Part shown: positions 40,752 through 50,770 of the stretch, one piece after another | Numbering within the stretch: the first letter of the stretch is position 1 | How the letters are laid out: each line of letters starts with the position of its first letter | Source: JAEZBP01 sp963832725 | Lineage (GTDB): Bacteria > Myxococcota_A > Polyangia > Polyangiales > Sandaracinaceae | NCBI GenBank assembly: GCA_963832725.1 | Contig: CAWHVG010000003.1 | Span: 496,001-560,000, forward strand | Length of the DNA: 64,000 bases | Direction: 5' to 3' | The notes under the pieces: model-generated | Seen by the model: only the letters and a program-made list of their open reading frames with translations | Told to the model about the DNA's origin: nothing | Databases searched by the model: none | Translations under genes and position numbers: made by a program

Positions 40752-41852
40752 ATGATCTATCTCGACCACCACGCCGCAAGCCCGATGTCCGCCGATGTGC
40801 GGGCGGCGGTGGAGCGAGCGCGTGAAGAGGCGTGGGCCAACCCCGCGAGCGTCCACGCGGCGGGGAGGGCGGCCCGCGCGGTGCTGGAGCGCGCGCGGAC
40901 CGAGGTCGCGTCGGCGATCGGCGCGCGGGTGGCCGACGTGGTGTTCACCGCCGGCGGCACCGAGGCCTGCAACCTCGGGGTGCTGGGGCTCGGCGAGGGC
41001 GCGCGGCGCGTCGTGACCACCACCATCGAGCATCCGGCCGTGGAAGCGGCGGTGGGCGTGCTGGAGCGCGCGGGCGCGGAGGTCGTGCGGCTGAAGGTGC
41101 CCGAGGGGCGCGCCCCCGAGCTCGATGCGGCCCTCGAAGGCGCGGACCTGGCGGTGATCGGCTGGGTGAACCACGAGACGGGCACCCTCATGCCGGCCGC
41201 CGAGTACGCCGCGCGCTGCCGCGAGGCCGGTGTGCCGCTCTTCGTCGACGCCACGCAGGCACTCGGCAAGGTCCCGCTCGACGTCTCGACGCTTCCGGCG
41301 ACGGCGGTGGCGTTGGCCTCCTCCAAGATCGGCGGGCCGCCCGCCGCCGGGGCGCTGTGGATCGCCCGTGACGCGTCGATCGCGCCGCGCCAGATCGGCG
41401 GCGCGCAGGAGCGGGGGCGGCGGGCCGGTACGCCGGATCCGGCGGCGATGGCCGGGTTCGGCGCCGCGTGCCGAGGCATCGACGCGCGCTTGGCGGTGAT
41501 GGAGGCGGTCGGCGCGCGACGCGACAGGATCGAGCGCGCGCTCGTCGCCGAAGGCGCAGTGGTCAACGGGGCGCAGGCGAGGCGCGTGGCCACCGTGACC
41601 AACGTGAGCGTCCGCGGTTGGCGGGGATCGCGGCTGGTGGCGGCGCTCGACCTCGAGGGCCTCTGCGTGTCGAGCGGCGCGGCCTGCTCGTCCGGCCTGG
41701 ACGCCCCCTCACCGGTGATCCGCGCCATGGCGCCCGACGAGCCCTGGCGAGCCGAGGCCGCCCTCCGGCTCAGCCTCGGGCCCGGCACACGCGAGGACGA
41801 GGTCGACGCCGCCATCGACATCCTCCGGCGCGTGCTCGCGCGCCGTCGCTGA
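40752..41852 (+). CDS. Cysteine desulfurase (NifS/IscS-like)
   Basis: A 366-residue PLP enzyme that takes sulfur from cysteine as an enzyme-bound persulfide. ATG 40752 starts MIYLDHHAASPMSADVRAAV; the open frame upstream to 40548 lies in the mobile-element debris. Key features are GGTEACNLGVLG, the TTIEHPAVEAA His, VDATQALGKVPLD, the PLP lysine in ALASSKIGGPPAAGALW, and the catalytic cysteine loop CVSSGAACSSGLDAPSP. A DUF or Fe-S scaffold gene is not adjacent; mnmA follows 331 bases later. So tRNA thiolation is a likely use, as with IscS and MnmA in other bacteria. Its short active-site loop leaves IscS-type and NifS-type naming open. Confidence 0.9.
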   Translation: MIYLDHHAASPMSADVRAAVERAREEAWANPASVHAAGRAARAVLERARTEVASAIGARVADVVFTAGGTEACNLGVLGLGEGARRVVTTTIEHPAVEAAVGVLERAGAEVVRLKVPEGRAPELDAALEGADLAVIGWVNHETGTLMPAAEYAARCREAGVPLFVDATQALGKVPLDVSTLPATAVALASSKIGGPPAAGALWIARDASIAPRQIGGAQERGRRAGTPDPAAMAGFGAACRGIDARLAVMEAVGARRDRIERALVAEGAVVNGAQARRVATVTNVSVRGWRGSRLVAALDLEGLCVSSGAACSSGLDAPSPVIRAMAPDEPWRAEAALRLSLGPGTREDEVDAAIDILRRVLARRR

Positions 41853-42183
41853 CACGTCCGGCGCGCCGCGGCGGAAGCCTCGTCATCGGGCGACGCGGTT
41901 TTCGTTCGAAACGAATCGTAGTTTCGCTTCGAGAGATCGCTTGAAACGAAAATCAGACTTCAGGGAGAATCGAGGTTTCGTCGCGCCACGTTCGTCTCGT
42001 TCGATCTTCGATCTCGAAGTACGCGAAATTGGATCGCTTTTGCGGACCGCCGGGTTCCCGTGCGTGCAATTCCATTCAATGGATTGAGTGCCGGCGAGCG
42101 CGCCCTTTGATGGGTACATCCGTTCAGGGTCGCCGCCGCGCTTCCTTGACGCCGCCCGCTGGGACCTGCAGATCCGCGTGGTC
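41853..42183 (+). other. Gene-free, AT-richer stretch with GAAACGAA / TTCGTT motifs
   Basis: About 41890-42085 is visibly richer in A and T than all neighbouring DNA. It contains a small perfect hairpin TTCGTT-CGA-AACGAA (41901-41915), repeated GAAACGA and TTTCGTC words in both orientations, and the palindrome TCCATTCAATGGA near 42070. No ORF with a credible product is present. It could hold the mnmA promoter and an operator, or be the remains of imported DNA. Confidence 0.5.
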
Positions 42184-43254
42184 ATGGGCTCTCCCACGCG
42201 CGTGCTCGTCGCCATGAGCGGAGGCGTCGACTCCTCGGTCGCGGCTGCCTTGCTCGCCGAGCAGGGACACGATCTCGTGGGGGTCACGCTGCACCTCTGG
42301 GACGCCGAGGGCGAGCACAAGGTGGGGCGCTGCTGCGCGCCCGAGGATCGCGACGACGCCCGGCGGGCCTGCGAGCACATCGGGATCCCGCACTACGTCT
42401 TCGACGAGCGCCGCGCGTTCCGGGAGGGCGTGATCGCGCCCTTCGTGGACGCCTATCGCGCCGGCACCACGCCGAGCCCCTGCGTTCACTGCAACCAGCA
42501 GGTGAAGATCGGCAGCCTCCTCCAGCTCGCCGACGAGCTCGGAGCGAGCCACATCGCTACGGGTCACTACGCCCGCATCGTCCGCGATCCCGAGGGGCGA
42601 CCGGCGCTCCTGCGCGGGCGCGATCGCGGCAAGGATCAAAGTTACTTCCTCTACGGTGTCCCACACGCGATCCTGGAGCGCATGGTCTTCCCGCTCGGCG
42701 CCATGGAGAAGGGGCAGACCCGGGCGGAGGGTCGCCGCCTGGGCGTGCCCGGTTGGGACAAGAAGGACTCCCAAGAGCTCTGCTTCGTGCCCGACGGCGA
42801 CGTCGGCGGGTTCATCGAGCGGGAGACGGGCGAGTCGGCGCCAGGCCGGATCGTCGACGACACCGGCCGAGAGCTGGCCCGTCACGACGGCGTGTATCGC
42901 TTCACCGTGGGCCAGCGCCGCGGGCTGGGGCTCGGCGGAGGCACCGAGGAGCCGCGCTACGTGCTGCGGATCGTGCCCGAGTCCGACGAGGTCGTGGTCG
43001 GGAGCCAAGAGCAGCTCTTCGGGAGCGAGGCCCGCGCCGTCGACGCGGTGTGGACCGACGCCCGCCCCGAAGAGCCTTTCGAGGCGGAGGTGCAGGTGCG
43101 CTATCGCCATCGCGCGGCGAAGGCCCGCGTCGTCCCGACCGAGGGAGGCTTCGACGTCCGGTTTTTCGAGCCGCAGCGCGCGATTGCACCCGGACAGGCC
43201 GCAGTGGTGTACCGTGGAGAGCGGGTGATCGGTGGTGGCCTCCTCTCGGCATGA
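42184..43254 (+). CDS. mnmA: tRNA-specific 2-thiouridylase
   Basis: A 356-residue ATP-dependent enzyme that thiolates U34 of Lys, Glu and Gln tRNAs. ATG 42184 gives MGSPTRVLVAMSGGVDSSVA with the PP-loop at the usual distance; an upstream in-frame stretch to 42088 is AT-rich and unlike the family. The two active cysteines are seen in TPSPCVHCNQQVKIGSL and KDSQELCFVPDGD. Also typical are GHYARI, GKDQSYFLYGV, RFTVGQRRGLGL and the final MnmA beta-barrel ending in RAIAPGQAAVVYRGERVIGGG. The next gene starts 23 bases before its stop, so the two are translationally coupled. Confidence 0.95.
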   Translation: MGSPTRVLVAMSGGVDSSVAAALLAEQGHDLVGVTLHLWDAEGEHKVGRCCAPEDRDDARRACEHIGIPHYVFDERRAFREGVIAPFVDAYRAGTTPSPCVHCNQQVKIGSLLQLADELGASHIATGHYARIVRDPEGRPALLRGRDRGKDQSYFLYGVPHAILERMVFPLGAMEKGQTRAEGRRLGVPGWDKKDSQELCFVPDGDVGGFIERETGESAPGRIVDDTGRELARHDGVYRFTVGQRRGLGLGGGTEEPRYVLRIVPESDEVVVGSQEQLFGSEARAVDAVWTDARPEEPFEAEVQVRYRHRAAKARVVPTEGGFDVRFFEPQRAIAPGQAAVVYRGERVIGGGLLSA

Positions 43255-43831
43255 ACGGATCGCGGTCGCGCTCGCCCTCGCGCTGCTCGCGGGCTGCTCG
43301 GTCGGCGAAGGGCAGGGCGAGATCGGCGGCGAGGTCGTGGCCGCGGGGTACTGCAACCTCGATCGGCCCGACTACGAGCTCCGTCCGACCTTCTTCGGCG
43401 GCGAGGTCACCGAGAACCAGCTCAACATCCGCATCCAGCGGGGCAGCCGGGTCGAGTCGTTCGCGGACGGGCTGATGCTCCAGGTGCTCGACCTGAACGA
43501 GGTCAAGAGCCAGCGCATCGGCCTGCCCATCCCGCTCACCGGCGAGGACACCGCGCTGGTTCAGATCATCTTCTACCTGAACGCGAGCTGCGACTCCGGG
43601 TTCCCGAACGAGCTCCGGCGGCGTCCGGTGGCGATGGAAGCGGTGGCGGGCAGCATCACGTTCGACGCCATCTACGCGCCGGACATCGACGCCGGCGCCA
43701 CGCAGACCGCCGCCGTGCTGACGGACGTGCGCTTCGTGGACGCGGGCGCGCCCGACCAGCAAAACGCCACGCTGAACGGCTCGTTCTCCTTCTTCTACCA
43801 GCGCGGCTCGCCCGCGCAGCGTTTCCCGTGA
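43232..43831 (+). CDS. Putative lipoprotein of unknown function
   Basis: A 199-residue protein. The GTG at 43232 lies inside mnmA and gives MVASSRHERIAVALALALLAGCS, a lipoprotein signal with lipobox LLAGC; no later start would keep it. The mature protein is beta-rich with phrases such as YELRPTFFGGEVTENQLNIRIQRGS and a single later Cys pair region (NASCDSGF). It ends close to the next gene, which starts 8 bases on. I recognise no domain. An envelope-surface role in myxobacteria is a guess; the sequence shows only export and lipid attachment. Confidence 0.75.
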   Translation: MVASSRHERIAVALALALLAGCSVGEGQGEIGGEVVAAGYCNLDRPDYELRPTFFGGEVTENQLNIRIQRGSRVESFADGLMLQVLDLNEVKSQRIGLPIPLTGEDTALVQIIFYLNASCDSGFPNELRRRPVAMEAVAGSITFDAIYAPDIDAGATQTAAVLTDVRFVDAGAPDQQNATLNGSFSFFYQRGSPAQRFP

Positions 43832-43838
43832 GGAAAGC

Positions 43839-45104
43839 GTGAGCGACGAGATCGAGGGGACGGTCCGCGACCTGTCGCGCTTCGGCGAAGGCGTCGCGAA
43901 GACGGAGCTCGGCCAGGTCTTCGTGCCCGGCGCGCTGCCGGGTGAGCGGGTGGCGCTGGGCGCGGTGAAGAAGCACGGCAAGGTGATGCGGGCCGAGAAG
44001 GTCCGGCTCCTCGACCGCTCGACGCAGCGGGTCGAGCCCGCCTGCCCGATCGTGGGGCGATGCGGCGGCTGCCCGCTGATGATCGCCACGCCGCCCCTGC
44101 AGGCGAAGTTCAAGCGCGGGCTGCTCGAGCAGGCGCTCTCCGGGCTTCCGGGCGCCGACGAGCTGGCGCTGGGCTGGGTCGGCACGCGGATGAGCCTTTG
44201 CTACCGGCGGCGGGCGCGCCTCGGCTGGGACGCCGGCGGATCCCGGCCCCGCATCGGCTATCGCCCGCCGCGGGGCGAGCAGATCGCGGACGTGCGCTCG
44301 TGCGCGGTGCTCCACCCGACCCTGGACGGCGCGCTGATGTCGCTCCGGCGGAAGGCCGGCTCCCATCTGGCGGGCAAGGGCGAGCTCCACCTTGCGATCG
44401 GTCACGGCCAGCAGCCGGTGGTGGCCCTGCGGAGCGACGAGGCGCAGCCGCCCGAGCTCTACGGCGTGCTCGAAGGCCTGGTCCGCGATGGAGAGCTGGC
44501 CGGCGCGGCGCTCAGGGCGGCCGGCGCGAGCGCGGATGCGGTGTGGGGCGATCCGCGCGAGGTCACCAAGGGTGTCGACGGCGACCCGCTGATCGGCACC
44601 GTGGCCGGGTTCTCCCAGGCGCACGACGAGGTGAACGCGGCGCTGGTCCGACGGGTCCTCGAGCTGGCGAGGCCGGCGGAGCGCCACGTGCTCGAGCTCT
44701 TCTCGGGCGCGGGCAACCTGACGGTGGTCCTGGCGCGCGAGGCGAAGAGCGTGCTCGCCATCGAGCAGGACGCGGCGGCCGCCGAGGCCTGTCGCGAGAA
44801 CCTGCGGGCGCGGAGCCTCGAGGCGACCGTTCGCACCGACGACGCGGAGCACTACCGACCGCCGGCCACGCCCGACGTGGCCGTGCTCGATCCGCCTCGC
44901 GCCGGGGCGCCGGGCGCCATCCAGCGCTTGCTGCACATGGGCGTCACGGAAATCGTCTACGTCTCCTGCGATCCGCCGACTCTGGGCCGCGACCTGAAGA
45001 AGCTGGCCGACGCCGGCTACGTGCTCACCGACGCGGTCGCGCTCGACATGTTCCCGCAGACCGCGCACCTCGAGTCCGTGGTGCGGGTCGAGCGCCGCGG
45101 CTGA
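43839..45104 (+). CDS. TrmA/RlmD-family (uracil-5) RNA methyltransferase
   Basis: A 421-residue SAM-dependent methyltransferase with a TRAM domain at residues 1-60 (EGTVRDLSRFGEGVAKTELG, VFVPGALPGERV). An iron-sulfur cluster motif follows, CPIVGRCGGCPLM, with a further Cys at about residue 151 (VRSCAVLHP). The methyltransferase core has LELFSGAGNLTVVLA, AIEQD, VLDPPRAGAPG and the catalytic nucleophile in YVSCDPPTLGRDLKKL. These fit RlmD/RumA, which methylates U1939 of 23S rRNA, but RlmCD- or TrmA-like specificity cannot be excluded, so no symbol is given. GTG 43839 follows a GAGGA site. Confidence 0.88.
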   Translation: MSDEIEGTVRDLSRFGEGVAKTELGQVFVPGALPGERVALGAVKKHGKVMRAEKVRLLDRSTQRVEPACPIVGRCGGCPLMIATPPLQAKFKRGLLEQALSGLPGADELALGWVGTRMSLCYRRRARLGWDAGGSRPRIGYRPPRGEQIADVRSCAVLHPTLDGALMSLRRKAGSHLAGKGELHLAIGHGQQPVVALRSDEAQPPELYGVLEGLVRDGELAGAALRAAGASADAVWGDPREVTKGVDGDPLIGTVAGFSQAHDEVNAALVRRVLELARPAERHVLELFSGAGNLTVVLAREAKSVLAIEQDAAAAEACRENLRARSLEATVRTDDAEHYRPPATPDVAVLDPPRAGAPGAIQRLLHMGVTEIVYVSCDPPTLGRDLKKLADAGYVLTDAVALDMFPQTAHLESVVRVERRG

Positions 45105-45336
45105 GGCGCTCGACCTCTTCGCCACGACTCTCGCCTCGCACATCTAGTCGGTGATGCGGTCGAACGCCCTGGCGAAGGAGCTCTCGCGAGAGCGCTCGTC
45201 CACACCGTCGAACATGGCCCTCGCCTTGGCTCCGGGGCCCTCGTCGCGAGCCCGCTCGGCTGGGCCCGTTCGGTCCGAGGACCTCGTGCATCCGCCGCGT
45301 GACTCGGGCGTGGTTCGAGGCTAGGTTCCGGCCGCC

Positions 45337-45804
45337 ATGAAGTGCCCATTTTGCGGCACCCTGGACAACCGCGTGATCGACTCACGCCTGTCGCAGGGAG
45401 GCGAGGTGACGCGGCGGCGCCGCGAGTGCGAAGCGTGCTCGCGCCGCTACACGACCTACGAACGCGTCGAGCAGGTGCTGCCGCTCGTCGTGAAGAAGGA
45501 CGGCCGCCGCGAGCCCTTCGACCGCATGAAGATCCTGGCTGGGCTACGGCGCGCCTCGGAGAAACGCCCCGTGTCGAGCGAGGCGCTCGAGCAGCTCGTC
45601 GACGGCCTGGAGCGCGAGCTGGTCGAGACGGGCGAAAAAGAGATCCCCTCCTCGCAGGTCGGCGAGCGGATCATGGATCACCTGCGCGACCTCGATCAGG
45701 TGGCCTACGTGCGCTTCGCCAGCGTGTACCGCTCGTTCAAGGACATCCACGAGTTCATGGCGGAGCTCTCCGATCTCTTGGGCGAGCGGAGCAACCGTCC
45801 GTGA
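45337..45804 (+). CDS. nrdR: Transcriptional repressor NrdR
   Basis: A 155-residue zinc-ribbon and ATP-cone repressor of ribonucleotide reductase genes. ATG 45337 starts MKCPFCGTLDNRVIDSR, with the zinc ligands completed by CEACSRRYTTYERV. The ATP-cone contains VVKKDGRREPFDRMKILAGL and VAYVRFASVYRSFKDIHEF. Length and sequence are standard. It is followed, with a four-base overlap, by ribD, an arrangement found in many bacteria. No riboswitch or clear NrdR box is visible in the 232-base gap upstream. That gap also carries a short reverse-strand open stretch with no supported start. Confidence 0.96.
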   Translation: MKCPFCGTLDNRVIDSRLSQGGEVTRRRRECEACSRRYTTYERVEQVLPLVVKKDGRREPFDRMKILAGLRRASEKRPVSSEALEQLVDGLERELVETGEKEIPSSQVGERIMDHLRDLDQVAYVRFASVYRSFKDIHEFMAELSDLLGERSNRP

Positions 45805-46913
45805 CGGACGAGCGGGCCGCGGTCGACAGGCGCATGATGGCCCGCGCGCTCGAAGAGGGGCGCCGGGGACGACCGAGCCCGAACCCGCACGTCGGGGCCG
45901 TGGTCGCGCGGGACGAGGACGTCGTCGCGGTCGGTCACCACGCGCGCGCCGGTGAGGATCACGCGGAGGTGGCCGCGTTGCGCGAGGCGGGTGAGCAGGC
46001 GGCCGGCGCCACCCTCTACTGCACGCTCGAGCCCTGCAACCACATCGGCCGCACGCCTCCTTGCACCGACGCCATCTTGGCCGCGGGCGTTCGGCGGGTG
46101 GTGGTCGGGGCCCGCGACCCGAAGCCCCACGTCCCCGGCGCGCTCGACAAGCTCACGGCCGCCGGCGTGGAGGTGGAGGTCGGTGTCCTCCGAGACGAAT
46201 GCGAGGCGCTGGTCGCCGACTTCGCCCGCCACATCGTCACAGGGCTGCCCTACGCCGTCCTCAAGGCCGCCGTCACCCTCGACGGGCACATCGCCACAGC
46301 CAGCGGCGACTCGAAGTGGATCACCGGCGAGGCCGCGCGCGCCGAGGCCCACCGCATGCGCGATCGCGCCGACGCGGTCCTGGTCGGCGTCGGCACCGTG
46401 CTCGCCGACGACCCTTCGCTCACGGTGCGGCACGTCGAAGGCCGCGACCCGCTCCGGATCGTGCTCGACACGCACCTTCGCACGCCGCCGCAGGCCAAGC
46501 TGGTGCGGCACGGCTCGAAGGCCTCGACCTCGATCCTCCACGGGCCGGACGCGCCGGCCGAGGCCCGTGCGCGCTTGGAGGCGGCCGGCGTCGAGCTCTG
46601 CGAGGTCGCGCTCGACGACGAAGGCCGACTCGACATCGAGGCCGCGCTCCGCGAGCTGGGACGGCGCGACGTGGTGCGGCTCTTGGTGGAGGGTGGGGCG
46701 AAGGTCCACGGCGCGTTGCTCCGGCGAGGGCTCGTCCAGCGGGCCGCGATCTTCGTGGCGCCGCGGCTGCTCGGGGACCCTGCCGCGCTGCCGCTGGCCG
46801 ACGCCGGCCCGCTCGCCCGCATCCGGGACGGCTGGAGGTTGACGCGCCCGGAGCTACGCCGCTTCGGAGACGACTTCCTCGTCGAGGGCGAGATCGCGCC
46901 GGGGGACGCGTGA
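45801..46913 (+). CDS. ribD: Bifunctional riboflavin deaminase/reductase
   Basis: A 370-residue enzyme for the second and third steps after GTP cyclohydrolase II: deamination, then NADPH reduction. The GTG at 45801 overlaps the nrdR stop; ATGs at 45834 and 45837 are alternatives. The deaminase half shows SPNPHVGAVVARD, the zinc and catalytic motif AGEDHAEVAALREAG, and TLEPCNHIGRTPPCT. The reductase half shows LKAAVTLDGHIATASGDSKW, VGVGTVLADDPSLTVR and VRLLVEGGAKVHGALL. It ends 90 bases before the RibBA-like gene, with no riboflavin synthase gene between. Confidence 0.94.
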   Translation: MTDERAAVDRRMMARALEEGRRGRPSPNPHVGAVVARDEDVVAVGHHARAGEDHAEVAALREAGEQAAGATLYCTLEPCNHIGRTPPCTDAILAAGVRRVVVGARDPKPHVPGALDKLTAAGVEVEVGVLRDECEALVADFARHIVTGLPYAVLKAAVTLDGHIATASGDSKWITGEAARAEAHRMRDRADAVLVGVGTVLADDPSLTVRHVEGRDPLRIVLDTHLRTPPQAKLVRHGSKASTSILHGPDAPAEARARLEAAGVELCEVALDDEGRLDIEAALRELGRRDVVRLLVEGGAKVHGALLRRGLVQRAAIFVAPRLLGDPAALPLADAGPLARIRDGWRLTRPELRRFGDDFLVEGEIAPGDA

Positions 46914-47003
46914 CGCTTCGCCACGGAGCAGGGCTGGACCCGGTCTCGGTCGGACGCTATGCCTCCCTCGCCAGGCGATAATCCCGGCTTGCGAGGGGGT
47001 CCG

Positions 47004-48197
<1,194 letters not shown>

Positions 48198-48237
48198 GCG
48201 CCGGCGCACCGGCGATGGACACGGATCGAGGAGCGAG

Positions 48238-48726
48238 ATGCAGGACGTGACGATCCTGGAGGGGAGCTACCAACCGCCGGCAGGCGCCCGCTTCGGTGTG
48301 GTGGTCGGCCGCTTCAACCACTTCATCACCGATCGCCTCCTGGAGGGCGCGCTGGACGGTTTGGTCCGCCACGGCGTGGCCCGGGAGAACATCGTCGTGG
48401 TGCGCGCGCCCGGCTCGTACGAGATCCCCTTCGCGGTCCGCCGGCTGGCCAAGAGCGGTAAGGTCGACGCCGTGATCGCGCTCGGCGCGGTGATCCGCGG
48501 CTCCACCCCGCACTTCGACTACGTGGCGGGCGAGGTGGCCAGGGGTTGCGGCGGCGCGATGGACGAGAGCGGCGTGCCGGTGCTCTTCGGCGTGCTGACC
48601 ACCGACACCATCGAGCAGGCGATCGAGCGCGCGGGCACGAAGGCCGGCAACAAGGGCTGGGAGGCCGCCCTCGGTGCGATCGAGATGGTCAGCCTGTCCC
48701 AGGCGATGAAAACGGCGGGCTACTGA
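48238..48726 (+). CDS. ribH: 6,7-dimethyl-8-ribityllumazine synthase
   Basis: A 162-residue subunit of the lumazine synthase shell, which joins the RibB product with the pyrimidine made by RibD plus a phosphatase. Substrate-site motifs are VVVGRFNHFITDRLLEGAL, VRAPGSYEIPFAV, ALGAVIRGSTPHFDYVAGE with the catalytic His, and PVLFGVLTTDTIEQAIERAG. ATG 48238 follows GAGGAGCG, 40 bases after the RibBA-like stop. nusB comes next, 123 bases on. Confidence 0.96.
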   Translation: MQDVTILEGSYQPPAGARFGVVVGRFNHFITDRLLEGALDGLVRHGVARENIVVVRAPGSYEIPFAVRRLAKSGKVDAVIALGAVIRGSTPHFDYVAGEVARGCGGAMDESGVPVLFGVLTTDTIEQAIERAGTKAGNKGWEAALGAIEMVSLSQAMKTAGY

Positions 48727-48849
48727 AGGGCCACCCGCGGCGTCGTCGCTCGTCGCCTTGCGCCTGGGACCGTCTCGATTGCGAGGCTCGGTCCGATTTC
48801 TCGACACCCCTCGAGCGCGCCGCTCGCGCCCCGACCTCTCCCGTACTAA

Positions 48850-49272
48850 ATGGCGACCACCATGGGCAGTAGACGCCGAGGGCGCGAGGCCGCGCTGCAG
48901 ATGCTCTATCAGATCGACCTCTCCGGCGTGAGCGCGGAGCAGGCCGTAACCCAATACTGGGCGCATCTGGGGGCGAACCGCGAGGGCGAGGCGTTCGCCA
49001 ACAAGATCGTGCGCGGCTGGATGGCCGACCGCGAGCGCATCGATCGGATCATTCGCGAGGTCAGCCAGCACTGGCGGCTCGAGCGGATGGCGCGCGTCGA
49101 TCGGAACATCTTGCGGCTCGGCACTTTCGAGCTGATCGCGCTCGAGGACGTGCCGCGCCGAGTGACGTTGAACGAGGCGGTGGAGCTGGCCAAGCGCTTC
49201 GGCAGTGAAGGCAGCGCCGGCTTCGTCAACGGCGTCCTCGACCGCATCGCGAACGATCTGGGCAAGGACTGA
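48850..49272 (+). CDS. nusB: Transcription antitermination factor NusB
   Basis: A 140-residue all-helical RNA-binding protein that, with NusE, promotes antitermination of rRNA operons. Typical parts are RRRGREAALQMLYQIDLSG at the start, WRLERMARVDRNILRLGTFE in the middle, and PRRVTLNEAVELAKRFGSEG with SAGFVNGVLDRIA at the end. The start at 48850 (MATTMGS) could also be the ATG four codons later. The ribH-nusB order is common in bacteria. Confidence 0.95.
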   Translation: MATTMGSRRRGREAALQMLYQIDLSGVSAEQAVTQYWAHLGANREGEAFANKIVRGWMADRERIDRIIREVSQHWRLERMARVDRNILRLGTFELIALEDVPRRVTLNEAVELAKRFGSEGSAGFVNGVLDRIANDLGKD

Positions 49273-49279
49273 GCGGCGG

Positions 49280-49804
49280 GTGGACGTCCGCTTCGTCGCT
49301 CCGGATCTCCGGCGCCTCGACGAGCTCAAGAGCGAGGCGCTGGCGCTGGCGTTCTTCGAAGACGAGCGTCCCTTGCGGGGTGCGCTCGGTCTCATCGACT
49401 GGCGGCTCTGCGGGCAGGTGTCGCGGCTTCTCCTGCGCGGGCGGGCCCGCGGCGGGCTGCGCGAGACGGTGCTGGTGCCGACGCGTCCTCGGCTTTCGTT
49501 CGAGAAGCTCTTTCTGATCGGCGCCGGGCGGACGGCGGATCTGGACGAGGGGCGCTTCGTCGAGGTCGTGGACTGGACGCTGACGACGCTCGACCGGGCG
49601 CGAGTGCGGGCGTCGGTGTTCGGGCTCCCCGGCCGGAGCCTCGATCGGCTGCCCCCTCACCGGGCGATGGAGCTCTTCCTGGAGCGGGCGACCGCGCATC
49701 CGGAGCAGGATCAGGTCACGCTGATCGTCGACCCGGAGGTGCAGCGGGCGATGGCACCGGTCGTGGAGCGCGAGCGGCGCCGCGTCCGGGCCGAGGTCGA
49801 GTAG
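49280..49804 (+). CDS. Stand-alone M17 leucyl-aminopeptidase N-terminal-like protein
   Basis: A 174-residue protein starting at GTG 49280, seven bases after nusB. Phrases such as LKSEALALAFFEDERPLRGALG, WRLCGQVSRLLLRG, LFLIGAGRTADLDEGRF and VFGLPGR resemble the macro-like N-terminal domain of M17 aminopeptidases. The catalytic C-terminal domain is absent: there are no metal-ligand motifs and the gene ends at 49804. A binding or regulatory role is therefore more likely than peptidase activity. The assignment is by fold resemblance only. It ends 123 bases from the convergent ATP-grasp-like gene. Confidence 0.72.
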   Translation: MDVRFVAPDLRRLDELKSEALALAFFEDERPLRGALGLIDWRLCGQVSRLLLRGRARGGLRETVLVPTRPRLSFEKLFLIGAGRTADLDEGRFVEVVDWTLTTLDRARVRASVFGLPGRSLDRLPPHRAMELFLERATAHPEQDQVTLIVDPEVQRAMAPVVERERRRVRAEVE

Positions 49805-49927
49805 CGTCACGCGCTGCGGCGGTTCTTCCGCGCGGGCGTTCCGGGCAGGCGATCGCGATTTGCTCTCGGTGTGTCATCGCTCTCGGTGCTGCCGCGGATG
49901 GTCTCCTCGCCGCCTCGATGGGGCCGG

Positions 49928-50770
49928 TCAGCGGAAGCCGCCCATGCCGGCGCCCCACGCCATGGTGTAGCGGGCGTTGAGCTCGGAGAGCGGGCAGAAA
50001 CGCTCTTCGGCATCCGCGCGGTAGCGGAAGGCGTCCACGCCGAAGGGGCCGAAGTAGCCGTCCCGATGGAGCTCGTCCGCGGCCCGTTTCGCCTGCTCCG
50101 CCAGCGTCGCGCGCTCTTCCTCGCGCAGCTCGCCGGGCAGGGCAGGGCGGCTCCGGCGCCACGCGCCTCCTTCGACGATCTGGATCGTGGGCCGCCCCAG
50201 CTCGAGCGCGCCCGAACGTGCCAGCAGGCCGTGGAGGGCGGCCTCCAGCACGATGTCCACCCGCGGCTGGATGTAGAGCGCTCCGGCGCGGAGGGCTTTG
50301 CGCGCGAACGCGAGATCCGCCTCGCTCGCTTCCCCGCCGTCCACCATGCGATGGCCCCGCCCGGCGAACGCGAGGCCTCGGGAGAGCCGCCAGCGCCCCG
50401 GGCGCGCGAGGGCTGCCCGCACCTCGTCCTCACGCTCGCAGCGCCGCGCGCCGGGCAGATGGAAGAGCTCGAACGCGAAGCCTCGCTCGTTGACCCGCCG
50501 CAGGACGTCGAGCGGAGGCGCATCCGGAACGCGAGCCCCCGCGCGGGCCAGTCGCGCCAGCGCCGACGGGGTGGGACACCAGGCTCGCCCCATGAGGCCC
50601 CGCGCGGCGCTCTCGGGATCGCGGTCGAGCACGACGTCGCCCGGCGGCAAGAGCTCCGCGAGCGTCGCCCGCGCGTCCTCGACCGCCGCCCGCACCCGCG
50701 CCGGCGCGGCCCGCCCTTCGAGCTCCAGCTCCGCGTCGAGGTTCAGGACCCACGCCCGCGCGGCGCTCAC
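49928..50770 (-). CDS. ATP-grasp-like protein of unknown function
   Basis: A 280-residue protein. The GTG at 50770 overlaps the end of the DUF455 gene by four bases, so the pair is co-translated. The C-terminal part has DGYFGPFGVDAFRY and LSELNARYTMAWGAG, which looks like the last strands of an ATP-grasp domain, where Glu and Asn bind Mg-ATP (ELNAR). IQPRVDIVLEAALHGLL and GRPTIQIVEGGAW would be earlier strands. The N-terminal part has AWVLNLDAELELEGR and LMGRAWCPTPSALARL. ATP-grasp enzymes join a carboxylate to an amine or thiol. The substrate here is unknown, and the fold call itself is inference. Confidence 0.68.
   Translation of the reverse strand: MSAARAWVLNLDAELELEGRAAPARVRAAVEDARATLAELLPPGDVVLDRDPESAARGLMGRAWCPTPSALARLARAGARVPDAPPLDVLRRVNERGFAFELFHLPGARRCEREDEVRAALARPGRWRLSRGLAFAGRGHRMVDGGEASEADLAFARKALRAGALYIQPRVDIVLEAALHGLLARSGALELGRPTIQIVEGGAWRRSRPALPGELREEERATLAEQAKRAADELHRDGYFGPFGVDAFRYRADAEERFCPLSELNARYTMAWGAGMGGFR

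Noticed and set aside
45144..45320. Short reverse-strand coding stretch upstream of nrdR
   Set aside because: The open stretch reads like a helical protein end, but the only in-frame ATG leaves about 23 codons and no ribosome site or family is recognisable.
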